DNA from: DATLFP01 sp035540955
GTDB taxonomy: Bacteria; Actinomycetota; Acidimicrobiia; Acidimicrobiales; CADCSY01
Direction of reading: 5' to 3'
DNA: 12,262 nt
Assembly (NCBI GenBank): GCA_035540955.1
Contig: DATLFP010000082.1
Span: forward strand, 1 to 12,262
Shown here: piece by piece, positions 1-6,571 of the stretch
Layout of the letters: each line of letters begins with the position of its first letter
Numbering within the stretch: position 1 is the stretch's first letter
Notes under the pieces: model-generated
What the model was told of the DNA's origin: nothing
Database searches by the model: none
The model's input: the letters and a program-made list of their open reading frames with translations, nothing else
Program-made: the position numbers and the translations under genes

Positions 1-1
1 G

Positions 2-289
2 TCAGCCGGGGTCGTGCTCGCCTCCAACGACCCCCGGGCGGTCGTGTCGGTGATCCGCCTCTCGCAGGCCAGCTACCGCAAGATGCTCCAGAATCTGACC
101 TGGGCCGCCGGGTACAACGTGGCCGCCATCCCGCTGGCCGCGGGGACGCTCGCGTTCGCCGGGTTCACGCTGTCCCCCGCGGTCGGTGCCGCGCTGATGA
201 GCGCCTCGACGATCGTCGTCGCGATCAACGCCCAGCTGCTGCGCCGACTCGACCTGCGCTCTGCTCCTTCGCCGGCGCCCACGGCGTGA
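2..289 (+). CDS. Heavy-metal P1B-3-type ATPase (CopB-like), C-terminal fragment
   Basis: This is the last 95 codons of a membrane cation-transporting P-type ATPase; the rest lies before the window, so no start is present. Seen: the end of the hinge region (GVVLASNDPRAVVSVIRLS), then two transmembrane segments. The first carries N-x5-GYN-x4-P (NLTWAAGYNVAAIP). The second carries P-x6-MSxST followed by VAINA. Known: these two signatures define the last two metal-binding helices of the P1B-3 subgroup (CopB-like, copper or silver), whereas CopA-type P1B-1 pumps have YN and MxxSS. Export of Cu or Ag from the cytoplasm is therefore the likely role. The CPH motif of TM6 that would confirm it is outside the window. 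The protein ends in a short Pro/Ala-rich tail. The gene is followed by a 94-bp gap and a SRPBCC gene on the same strand, with no obvious functional link. Confidence 0.85.
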   Translation, partial: SAGVVLASNDPRAVVSVIRLSQASYRKMLQNLTWAAGYNVAAIPLAAGTLAFAGFTLSPAVGAALMSASTIVVAINAQLLRRLDLRSAPSPAPTA

Positions 290-383
290 CGGAGTCCTCC
301 GACGGCTCGGGGCCGAACATGAAGCCGGTGTGTGCGATGCTGCTCCAGCGGGGTGAGCGCGGAGCACGAACGGAGACCGAGAC

Positions 384-824
384 ATGAGCGTCGACGTCAC
401 GACCGAGATCGACATCGCCCGGCCCGTCGGGCAGGTGGCGGCCTACGCCGCCGACCCGTCGAACGCACCGGTCTGGTACGCCAAGATCGAATCGGTCGAC
501 TGGCGGACCGAGCCGCCGGCCCGCGTGGGGTCGGTCGTCGCGTTCGTCGCCCGCTTCCTCGGCCGGCGCCTCGAGTACAGCTACGAGCTCGTCGAGCTCG
601 TGCCGAACGAGCGGCTCGTCATGCGGACCGCCGAAGGCCCGTTCCCGATGGAGACCACCTACACCTGGTCGCCCACCCCCGAGGGCGGAACCCACATGAC
701 CCTGCGCAACCGCGGCGAACCGGCGGGGTTCTCCAAGCTGATGGCCCCCCTCATGGTGCCCGCCATGCGGCGGGCAAACCGCAAGGATCTGGCCAACCTG
801 AAAGCGATCCTCGAGCGAGGCTGA
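384..824 (+). CDS. SRPBCC family protein (polyketide cyclase/START-like fold)
   Basis: A 146-residue single-domain protein of the SRPBCC (Bet v1-like) superfamily, soluble and probably cytoplasmic. Seen: the N-terminal strand-helix pattern 'VTTEIDIARPVGQVAAYAAD' and 'NAPVWYAKIESVDW', typical of polyketide_cyc2 proteins. A middle strand follows (RLEYSYELVELVPNERLVMRT), then a GGTHMTLRNRGEP strand, then the long C-terminal helix with basic residues that closes the pocket. The length fits the family (about 140-160). The ATG at 384 is preceded by a GGAG about 8 nt upstream. Family members bind hydrophobic ligands or act as small hydrolases or cyclases; nothing here shows which, and no catalytic residue is recognisable. 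It ends only 7 bp before the convergent zinc finger gene. Confidence 0.85.
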   Translation: MSVDVTTEIDIARPVGQVAAYAADPSNAPVWYAKIESVDWRTEPPARVGSVVAFVARFLGRRLEYSYELVELVPNERLVMRTAEGPFPMETTYTWSPTPEGGTHMTLRNRGEPAGFSKLMAPLMVPAMRRANRKDLANLKAILERG

Positions 825-831
825 TCACGGG

Positions 832-1128
832 TCAGGGATGCGACGGTGCCGGCGGCGCGCCGTCGACCTCGAAGGACAGCTCGTCCGGATAGCACCACCA
901 CCAGTTCTCGCCCGGCTCGTACGAGCGGATGAGCGGGTGGTCGGCGTGCTCGTGCCAGTGCGCCGTGGCGTGCCGGTTCGGGGAGTTGTCGCAGCACCCG
1001 ACGTGCCCGCACCGCATGCACAGCCGCAGGTGCACCCAGCGGCCACCGATCCGCAGGCAGTCCTCACAACCGTCGCTCGATGGGGTGACCTCGGCCACCG
1101 TGTCCAGGTGCGAGCAGGTCTCAGCCAT
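832..1128 (-). CDS. UBP-type zinc finger domain protein
   Basis: A 98-residue protein that is essentially one ZnF-UBP domain. Seen: Cys5 and His7 in the N-terminal CSH, then CEDC (C21, C24), CMRCGHVGCC (C37, C40, H42, C45, C46), and the His series RHATAHWHEHADHP (H53, H57, H59, H63). This matches the cross-braced zinc-binding pattern of the family, followed by the aromatic stretch ENWWWCYPDE. Known: in eukaryotes this domain binds the free C-terminal GG of ubiquitin. Stand-alone copies are common in actinobacteria, where the partner is unknown; automatic 'ubiquitin hydrolase' labels are wrong because no peptidase domain is present. ATG at 1128 was chosen because it begins the domain and has GGAGA about 8 nt upstream. 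The same frame stays open upstream to 1758, but that part overlaps the DUF72 gene and is a shadow. It lies 50 bp behind the DUF72 gene and is probably co-transcribed with it. Confidence 0.9.
   Translation of the reverse strand: MAETCSHLDTVAEVTPSSDGCEDCLRIGGRWVHLRLCMRCGHVGCCDNSPNRHATAHWHEHADHPLIRSYEPGENWWWCYPDELSFEVDGAPPAPSHP
841..865 (+). terminator. Possible hairpin terminator after the SRPBCC gene
   Basis: A 9-bp stem with one G-T pair (841-849 with 857-865) around a 7-nt loop starts 16 nt past the SRPBCC stop codon. It lies inside the 3' end of the convergent zinc finger gene, where it also has to code for protein. There is no T-run, so it would have to be a U-tract-less actinobacterial type. 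Weak evidence. Confidence 0.2.
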
Positions 1129-1178
1129 GGATGCGTCTCCATTCTGCCCTTCGAGAGCGCCGCCGGCCCACCGCGTCG

Positions 1179-1991
1179 TCAACGCCGCGGACCTCCCATC
1201 AGCCGGTCGCGAAGCCACTCGGCGTCGCGCACGGCGGCACCCTCCCAGTCGTTGTTGAAGTAGGCGTAGACGTCGGCGCCGTCGCCGAGCCAGGCGGCGA
1301 GACGGTCCGCCGGCCGCCAGAGCCGCCGCGGGCCGTACGTGCCCCGGTACGGCCGGGCGAGGGCGGCGGGACCGTGGAACCGGACATAGGTCCAGTCGGT
1401 CGTGCGCACCCACGGGTGATCGGGGAGGAGGTCGTGGATGCACAGCGCTGCCCCGTGTCGGGCGAGCACCTCGAAGATCTCGTCGTGCACCCACGACGGT
1501 TCGCGGAGCTCGACCGCCCACCGCAGTCCCGGGGCGAGGGCGCGACCGGTGGCCAGCAGCTCGTCGAGGCGTTCGGCGTTCCGACGCCAGCGCGGCGGCA
1601 GCTGCACGAGCGTGGGGCCGAGCGCGCGACCCAGTCGGCATACCCGGTCGAGGTGGTTCGGGAGCCACGAGGTCGAGTCCCGCAGCTTCATGCGGTGCGA
1701 CCCGAACTGGCCGAGCTTCGTCGCGTAGACGAACCCGGGCGGCGCCTGCGCGGCCCATCCGTCGACCGCCTCGGGTGTCGGCAGCCGGTAGAACGTGTTG
1801 TTGATCTCGACGGTGTCGAAGCGCTCGGCATAGTGCTCGAACCAGCGACGCTGCGGCAGCTTCTCGGGGTACACGACACCCCGCCAGTCGCGGTAGACCC
1901 AGCCCGAGCAGCCGACGTGGGCCCGACCCGTCGCGCCGCCCCTCGCATCGCTCTGGTTGTCGGCGGCCATCATCGGTGCCGCCCTACCCAC
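1179..1991 (-). CDS. DUF72 domain-containing protein (YecE-like)
   Basis: A 270-residue protein of the DUF72 family (TIM-barrel-like fold, uncharacterised, probably a cytosolic enzyme). Seen, counting from the GTG at 1991: the family's opening HVGCSGWVYRDWRGVVYPEKL (residues 25-45), VEINNTFYRLP (61-71), KLGQFGSHRMKL, LVQLPPRW, WAVELREPSW, the TYVRFHG strand and the C-terminal YAYFNNDWEGAAVRDA, in the usual order. The length is close to the norm (about 240-270). The start is uncertain: GTG 1991 overlaps the permease stop codon by a few bases, while ATG 1973 or 1970 give 264 or 263 residues and still keep the whole domain. The overlap with the permease gene and the 50-bp gap to the zinc finger gene suggest one operon. 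The biochemical function of DUF72 is not established. Confidence 0.93.
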   Translation of the reverse strand: MGRAAPMMAADNQSDARGGATGRAHVGCSGWVYRDWRGVVYPEKLPQRRWFEHYAERFDTVEINNTFYRLPTPEAVDGWAAQAPPGFVYATKLGQFGSHRMKLRDSTSWLPNHLDRVCRLGRALGPTLVQLPPRWRRNAERLDELLATGRALAPGLRWAVELREPSWVHDEIFEVLARHGAALCIHDLLPDHPWVRTTDWTYVRFHGPAALARPYRGTYGPRRLWRPADRLAAWLGDGADVYAYFNNDWEGAAVRDAEWLRDRLMGGPRR

Positions 1992-3450
1992 CTCGGCCAG
2001 CGAGTGCTGGATCGTGGCAGGCGTGCTCGACCGAGGGGTGGGCGACGACCGACAGCGCCGCTCCCCGACGCACCATCACCACCGCGATCAGGCCGCCAGC
2101 CGTCGTGACCGCGGCGGCGATGCGGATCGCGGCGGCGAAGCCCGCATCGAGGCCGACGTCGAGCGCACCGTGTCCGGCGATCCCCGCCAGCGGCGGCAGC
2201 GCGGCGACCGCCACGAGCCCGGCCAACCGGGCGACGGCGTTGTTGATCCCCGACGCGATCCCGGCCAGGTCGTCGGCCACGCCACCGAGCACCGCCGCCG
2301 TGAGCGGCGCGACGAGCAGGGCCATGCCAAGGCCGAACACGACGATGCCGGGCAGCACGGAGCTGACATAGGTGCTTCCCTCGGTCACGCCGGCGAGCAG
2401 GAAGAGCCCGACGGCGGCGACAACCGGCCCCACGGTCATCGGCAACCGCGGTCCGATGCGCTGGCCGAGCTCGCCCGCCGCGGGCGAGAGGAGGAGCATC
2501 AAGATCGTGAACGGCACCAGCGCGGCGCCCGCCTCGAGCGCGGAGTATCCGAGCGTCGTCTGGAGCTGGAGGACCATCAGGAACAAGCCGCCGCCGAGCC
2601 CCGCATAGACGGCGAAGGTGACCAGGTTGGCCCCTGTGAACTGGTGTGACTCGAAGATCCGCAGCGGGACCATCGGATGGGCGGAGCGGCGCTGGACGGC
2701 GGCGAAGCCGGCGAGCGCCAGCACGCCCACGAGGCCCGCCGCTGCGCTCGGCGTGCCGCCGTGCTCGATCAGCGCGAACGAGGCGGCTGCGAACCCGATG
2801 GTGACGAGGAGCGCGCCGAGCACGTCGAGCGGCGCCGACGACGAGGACTTCGTCTCCGGCACGTGCCGGGCGGCGATGGCGATGGCGACGGCCGCGAGCG
2901 GCACGTTGAGGAAGAAGACCAGCCTCCAGCTGCCGGCATCGATCAGCCACCCGCCGACGAAGGGGCCGATCGAGCTGGCGACGCCGGCGAGTCCCGACCA
3001 CGCGCCGATCGCCTTGCCTCGATCCCCTGGATCGAAGGTCGCGGCGATGATCGCCAGGCTGCCCGGCACGAGCAGGGCGCCCCCGACGCCCTGGAGCGCC
3101 CGGGCGGCGATGAGCACCTCCGAGGACGGCGCCAGCCCGCACAGCGCCGAGGCGACGCTGAAGCCGATCAGGCCGATCACGAAGATCCGGCGGCGGCCGA
3201 AGCGGTCGCCGAGCGAGCCGCCGAGCAGCAGCAGCGCGGAGAGCGTGACGAGGTAGGCGTTGACGATCCATTGGAGACCGCCGACCGACGTCCCGAGGTC
3301 GCCGCTGATGGCCGGCAAGGCGACGTTGACGACCGTGCCGTCGAGGAACGCGATGCCCGATCCGAGGACGGTGGCGGCCAGCACCCAGCGGGCCGACGCC
3401 GAGCCGAAGCGGATCGACCCCCCGCCGTGCTCTCCTCCGCTGCTGCTCAC
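1984..3450 (-). CDS. MFS transporter, DHA2 family (EmrB/QacA-type drug:H+ antiporter)
   Basis: A 488-residue inner-membrane permease with about 14 predicted transmembrane segments, expected to export drugs or toxic metabolites with proton exchange. Seen: DHA2 motif D1 FLDGTVVNVALP in TM1 (residues 35-46), motif A GGSLGDRFGRRR after TM2 (about 77-88), RALQGVGGALLVPGS in TM4, and the antiporter motif C region GLAGVASSIGPFVGG in TM5. GSWRLVFFLNVP before TM6 is also typical of 14-TM DHA2 pumps. Two in-frame GTG starts exist. The one at 3450 is chosen because a purine-rich GGGGAGG lies directly before it; GTG 3474 would add 8 residues with no good ribosome site. The substrate cannot be read from sequence. 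The gene is divergent from a GNAT acetyltransferase, a frequent arrangement for resistance functions, and leads an apparent operon with the DUF72 and zinc finger genes. Confidence 0.95.
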   Translation of the reverse strand: MSSSGGEHGGGSIRFGSASARWVLAATVLGSGIAFLDGTVVNVALPAISGDLGTSVGGLQWIVNAYLVTLSALLLLGGSLGDRFGRRRIFVIGLIGFSVASALCGLAPSSEVLIAARALQGVGGALLVPGSLAIIAATFDPGDRGKAIGAWSGLAGVASSIGPFVGGWLIDAGSWRLVFFLNVPLAAVAIAIAARHVPETKSSSSAPLDVLGALLVTIGFAAASFALIEHGGTPSAAAGLVGVLALAGFAAVQRRSAHPMVPLRIFESHQFTGANLVTFAVYAGLGGGLFLMVLQLQTTLGYSALEAGAALVPFTILMLLLSPAAGELGQRIGPRLPMTVGPVVAAVGLFLLAGVTEGSTYVSSVLPGIVVFGLGMALLVAPLTAAVLGGVADDLAGIASGINNAVARLAGLVAVAALPPLAGIAGHGALDVGLDAGFAAAIRIAAAVTTAGGLIAVVMVRRGAALSVVAHPSVEHACHDPALAGRGG

Positions 3451-3451
3451 G

Positions 3452-3461
3452 CCCCCTCCCC
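3452..3461 (-). promoter_or_regulatory. Ribosome binding site deciding the permease start
   Basis: On the minus strand the run GGGGAGGGGG ends one base before GTG 3450. This is the only strong Shine-Dalgarno-like match near either candidate GTG start, and it favours 3450 over 3474. Confidence 0.5.
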
Positions 3462-3533
3462 GCTCCTGGCTCACCCGCCGAGCGTGGCAGATCGCGAGGT
3501 GTCCACGTCATCGAGGAAGGAAGCGGGCGAGGC

Positions 3534-3579
3534 GTGCAGGTCGCCATGCCATGCGGCAGTCTGCACACCGCACCTGCAC
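3534..3579. repeat. Inverted repeat in the MFS/GNAT divergent intergenic region
   Basis: The 8-mer GTGCAGGT (3534-3541) recurs inverted as ACCTGCAC (3572-3579), with a further CTGCAC at 3561-3566 between them. It sits between two divergent genes, so it could be a regulator-binding site or a hairpin in the leader of the acetyltransferase mRNA. No -10/-35 pair is clear here. Confidence 0.35.
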
Positions 3580-3593
3580 AGCGACGCTCGGGG

Positions 3594-4130
3594 ATGGTGA
3601 TGGACGGCCCGCTGACAGTGAGGACCGCCACGTTGGACGATTGTGATGACCTGGGTGTCATCACGGTGGCCGCATCGTTCGGTTCCTTCATCGGTCGGAT
3701 CCCCGAGGCGGATCTCGATCTGACGTGGTCGCCTCCGGAGAGCGCCAGCGCCTGGACGCGAACCCTGACCGAGCTCCCACCCGACGATCTCTTCGACGTC
3801 GCCGACGACGGCACTCGCGGCGTGATCGGTTTCGTCTGGGCCGGTCCCTCGACACGACGGGCCGGCGCCTTCGGCGAGATCAAGGGTCTCTACGTCCTGC
3901 CGACCCAGCAGCGACGGGGGGTCGGTCGACGCCTCATCTCGCACGTCGCCCGACAGCTCCAGGAGCGCTCGATCGCCTCGCTCCTGGTCGGCTGCGTCAG
4001 GGAGAACCCGAGCTGTGGCTTCTACCGACGACTCGGGGGCGTCGAGGCGTTCCGCGAGCCGAGCGTGGTGGATCGCTACCAGACCGAGGAGATCTTCTTC
4101 TTCTGGCCCGACACGCGGGTGCTCGTCTGA
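3594..4130 (+). CDS. GNAT family N-acetyltransferase
   Basis: A 178-residue acetyl-CoA-dependent acyltransferase of the GNAT fold, presumably cytosolic. Seen: an N-terminal strand and helix (LTVRTATLDDCDDLGVITVAA), then a beta-4/alpha-3 signature GEIKGLYVLPTQQRRGVGRR (about 94-113). This contains the Q/R-x-x-G-x-G/A pyrophosphate-binding loop as QRRGVG. Motif B follows as VRENPSCGFYRRLGG (135-149) with the usual N..FY.. pattern. The frame is open back to a GTG at 3534, but ATG 3594 (or ATG 3600) is preferred because the GNAT domain starts there and the upstream residues look non-coding. Substrate unknown. It is divergent from the efflux pump, which may mean detoxification. It ends one base before the convergent methyltransferase remnant, leaving no room for a separate terminator. 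Confidence 0.88.
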   Translation: MVMDGPLTVRTATLDDCDDLGVITVAASFGSFIGRIPEADLDLTWSPPESASAWTRTLTELPPDDLFDVADDGTRGVIGFVWAGPSTRRAGAFGEIKGLYVLPTQQRRGVGRRLISHVARQLQERSIASLLVGCVRENPSCGFYRRLGGVEAFREPSVVDRYQTEEIFFFWPDTRVLV

Positions 4131-4131
4131 G

Positions 4132-4971
4132 CTACCTCGATGGCCGTGCTGCCTCTGGGCCCGGTCGGCGGCCGAAGAAGAGTCCGCGCCGCAACAAGCC
4201 GTCCTCGATCGCTCGTAGCTGCACTCGCCGGTCGCGCTGGCGCTGCTCGAACGCGGCAGGACCTTCGAGGTCGCGCAGCTCGTCGGCGTGGTGATCCCAC
4301 TCGTCCAACCAGGCTCGAGCGGTCTCCGCGAACTCCGGTGTGAGATCGACCTCGCCGACGTCGACGAAGCCCGCCGACTCGAGCAGGCGCGGCTGATCCG
4401 CTCGCGACGCCACGGCCCGGGGCCCGGACCGATGGGCCCGCCGTCGTGCCGACGACGGCAGCCCCGGCGCGACGTAGATCGTGGTCAGCGCAATCCGCCC
4501 GCCCGGGCGGAGGAGGCGTCCGAGCGCTCGCAGCACGGCGAGCTTGGCTCGAAGTCAACACAGGACGTCGGTGAGGACGACCGCGTCGAAGGACTTGGAG
4601 CGAAACGGCTGGGCAGCCCCACCGGCCACGACGAAGAAGCCGTTCGGCTCGGCGTTCTCGCTCGCGGACTTCCGCCTCGCGGCAGCAAGGGGTTGGTGTG
4701 GCAGGTCGGTGCCGACGACGGCGCATCCGGTCCTCGCCGCCAGATACAGCGCCGGGTATCCCCGACCGGTGCCGACGTCGAGGAGCCGTTGGCCCGGACG
4801 CAGCTCGAGCGCCCGCCCGAGCGCGTCCGCTTGGGTCACGGTCGTGTAGCCGTTGACGCCCCACGCCTCGCCGAGCACGCGACGCTCGATCTCCCGCAGC
4901 GTGGCTGACGTCGGCACGGCGTAGCGCCCGGAGAAGTCGGCGCAGGCGGCCCGCTCGTCGCGGGTCGTCAT
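4132..4971 (-). pseudogene. Class I SAM-dependent methyltransferase gene interrupted by an in-frame TGA
   Basis: One reading frame encodes a complete Rossmann-fold methyltransferase in two pieces: residues 1-138 from ATG 4971, a TGA at 4555-4557 (codon 139), then about 140 further codons to the stop at 4132. Seen in the first part: motif I LLDVGTGRGYP (about 63-73), the acidic residue of motif II in GTDLP (D89), and FDAVVLTDVL (128-137). Seen after the stop, in the same frame and without any indel: LRPGGRIALTTIY (motif post-III region), LLESAGFVDVGEVDLT, and the C-terminal family tail GLLRRGLFFGRRP. Both halves fit one known actinobacterial family end to end, so this is a nonsense-interrupted gene rather than two genes. 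A GTG at 4536 could restart translation, but without the SAM-binding half. The substrate is unknown. Sequencing error and recoding are alternatives. It lies 55 bp behind the DUF4242 gene. Confidence 0.85.
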
Positions 4972-5026
4972 CTCCGCTCTGTCATCAGCCGGTCAGACCT
5001 GTGCAGTGCCGGAGCCCGCGGGTCGG

Positions 5027-5305
5027 TCAGCCCCCGGTGGTGGGGTCGATCACCGTCTCCACGGGGGTGATCACCGACGCAGGGAACCCCGAGATCTTCG
5101 CGTGCTCTCGGATCGCATCCTCGTCCTCGGCGAGGTAGATGCAGAAGGTCTTGTTGCCTGCGACGTAGCTGTGCTCCCACTGGACGCGGGGTGCGAGCTG
5201 CGCCAACGCCGAGTTCGAGGTCGCTGCCGCTCCGGACAGCTCCTCCGATGACGACGCCCCGATGTTCGGAATCTCGCGTTCGATGACAAACCGCTTCAAA
5301 GCCAT
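5027..5305 (-). CDS. DUF4242 domain protein (SCO4226 nickel-binding-like)
   Basis: A 92-residue single-domain protein of the DUF4242 family, a small ferredoxin-like fold found as a dimer. Seen: the opening strand ALKRFVIEREIPNIG, a helix SEELSGAAATSNSALAQL, then VQWEHSYVAGNKTFCIYLAEDEDAIREHAKISGFPASVI, the family signature through the second helix, and a short tail. Known: the Streptomyces coelicolor relative SCO4226 binds nickel. Whether this copy does is untested, and I do not assign ligands. ATG 5305 is chosen over an upstream in-frame start at 5338 because a perfect AGGAGG lies 7 nt before it. It is on the same strand as the propeller genes and the methyltransferase remnant, with gaps of 94 and 55 bp. 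Confidence 0.88.
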   Translation of the reverse strand: MALKRFVIEREIPNIGASSSEELSGAAATSNSALAQLAPRVQWEHSYVAGNKTFCIYLAEDEDAIREHAKISGFPASVITPVETVIDPTTGG

Positions 5306-5312
5306 CGCACGG

Positions 5313-5318
5313 CCTCCT
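5313..5318 (-). promoter_or_regulatory. Consensus ribosome binding site of the DUF4242 gene
   Basis: AGGAGG on the minus strand, 7 nt before ATG 5305. It is the strongest Shine-Dalgarno sequence noted in the window and fixes the start of this gene. It suggests strong translation compared with its neighbours, most of which have weak or no such sites. Confidence 0.75.
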
Positions 5319-5364
5319 CTCGTGAGCTGATGCCGCACACTAACCCGATGGCGGTGAAGAAGAT

Positions 5365-5392
5365 CCTCACCGACTGCTGAAGCGCAACCCGA
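5365..5392 (+). repeat. 28-bp dispersed near-repeat, copy 1
   Basis: These 28 bases match 11261-11288 at 26 positions, including the first 16 in a row. This copy lies in the 94-bp gap between the DUF4242 and PD40 genes. Its other copy covers the last codons and stop of the putative lipoprotein gene. In this copy a tiny plus-strand frame (from ATG 5330) would also end in Leu-Thr-Asp-Cys-stop. Origin unknown. Confidence 0.5.
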
Positions 5393-5399
5393 CGGTCAT

Positions 5400-6557
5400 C
5401 TACTCCGACCAGGCGATGCCGAGCCCGACCGACGTCGCCCGAGTGACCTCGCGTTCGTCCGTCCCGTCGCCCTCCATCACCCGGAGGGTGCGCGGGCAGC
5501 AGAAACTGGCTTCACGGTCGCCAGCGACGAACGCGATCTGGCCGTGGCGCGACCAGGCGAGTGAGAAGGCGGGCCGGGTCGTGAGCGTTCGACCGGTGCT
5601 CCCGTCGGTGCGGATGACGTTGATGCCACACGGGTCGTCGACGCAGAGGTAGGCCAGCCATCGCCCGTCGGGCGACCACGCCGGTCGCCCCCAGGTCCTC
5701 GCCGGAAGCGGACGGGCGTTCGTGCCGTCGGCGCGGGCGATCCACAGCCGGGAGTGATCGAGCAGCTCGGTGATCGGCAGGAGGTCTCGACCCGTGAACG
5801 CGATCGACTTGCCGTCGGGCGACCACCGCGGATCGCGTGCGGCGACGTCGAGCGGGCTGACCCGGACCGGAAGCGCCGGTTCGTCGGCGGCGACGGTGTA
5901 GACGCCGGTGATGCCCCCGGCGTCGCTGACGAAGGCCAGCTTCGAGCCGTCGGGGGACCAATCGAGGGTGTGGGCTTCGCTGGCGTGGAGCGGAGCAACC
6001 GGTCGGAGCCCGGATCCATCGACGTCGAGGACGTAGACGTCCCAGCGGTTGCCGGCGAGACCCCAGGTGACGATCTCGGCGGGGTTCGGTGTGAACAGCA
6101 CGAACGCCAGGCGGCTGCCGTCGGGCGACAACCGGACGTCGTGGATCACGCCGCCGGCGAGCCTCAGCACGGTCTCGCGCCGGGAGGCATCGGCGTTCGC
6201 GATCCGCAGCTCGGAGGGCCCGGCGATCCAGGTGGCGCCCATCGCCCTCCCGTACGCGATGCGGGTGCCGTCGGGAGACCACGACGGGTCGAGGAGGCCG
6301 TCCCACACCACTGGCGCCGCCGCGCTGCCACTCACGTCGAGCATCCGCTCGCCTCGGCCGTCGGCATCGACCACCCGCAGCACGCTGCCGTCGACGAAGG
6401 CCAACCGGGGCACCACCTCTGGAGGCGAGTCCGAGCGGCCGTTCGCGTGAGCGATCGGCGAGGTTGCCGACGCCAGCGCGAGCGCCACACCGACCACGAG
6501 GAGTGCCCGCGAGGGTGGCCGTGCCATGGATGGGATCACCCGCGTGATCGAGGTCAT
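5400..6557 (-). CDS. Exported PD40/TolB-like beta-propeller protein
   Basis: A protein of up to 385 residues with a signal peptide and a six-bladed-type WD40-like (PD40) propeller. Seen: a basic start and hydrophobic core (ALLVVGVALALASA, residues 18-31) ending in a probable AHA cleavage site near residue 38. Repeats follow: WSPDGTRIAYG (93-103), LSPDGSRLAFV (143-153), WSPDGSKLAFV (200-210), WSPDGKSIAFT (245-255), WSPDGRWLAYL (294-304) and a decayed WSRHGQIAFV (335-344). Two Cys pairs (C305/C310 and adjacent C353-C354) in an exported protein may form disulfides. Known: such repeats form the TolB-type propeller used in protein binding; no catalytic domain is attached. An alternative start, ATG 6527, has a better ribosome site and leaves the signal peptide intact. 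It follows the delta-60 gene by 14 bp and is probably co-transcribed with it. Confidence 0.88.
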   Translation of the reverse strand: MTSITRVIPSMARPPSRALLVVGVALALASATSPIAHANGRSDSPPEVVPRLAFVDGSVLRVVDADGRGERMLDVSGSAAAPVVWDGLLDPSWSPDGTRIAYGRAMGATWIAGPSELRIANADASRRETVLRLAGGVIHDVRLSPDGSRLAFVLFTPNPAEIVTWGLAGNRWDVYVLDVDGSGLRPVAPLHASEAHTLDWSPDGSKLAFVSDAGGITGVYTVAADEPALPVRVSPLDVAARDPRWSPDGKSIAFTGRDLLPITELLDHSRLWIARADGTNARPLPARTWGRPAWSPDGRWLAYLCVDDPCGINVIRTDGSTGRTLTTRPAFSLAWSRHGQIAFVAGDREASFCCPRTLRVMEGDGTDEREVTRATSVGLGIAWSE

Positions 6558-6571
6558 GCCACGCTCATTGC

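Noticed and set aside
319..387. 22-codon frame overlapping the SRPBCC start as ATGA (possible leader peptide)
   Set aside because: Poor ribosome site, no recognisable composition, and in GC-rich DNA such short frames are expected by chance. The 290-383 gap otherwise shows nothing.
1129..1758. Fusion of an upstream domain to the zinc finger in the same frame
   Set aside because: The upstream part is an out-of-frame reading of the DUF72 gene; the zinc finger has its own ATG and ribosome site.
1970..3883. Long shadow frames (over 600 codons) opposite or out of frame with the permease and flavoprotein genes
   Set aside because: Arg/Pro/Gly-rich low-complexity translations without any domain, as expected for alternative frames of GC-rich genes.
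4558..4580. Selenocysteine insertion at the methyltransferase TGA
   Set aside because: The nearby hairpin begins 3 nt after the TGA and has a 3-nt loop, unlike a bacterial SECIS, and the family has no redox Cys expected at this site.
5330..5380. 16-residue plus-strand frame in the DUF4242/PD40 gap
   Set aside because: Too short, no ribosome site; kept only as part of the 28-bp repeat observation.
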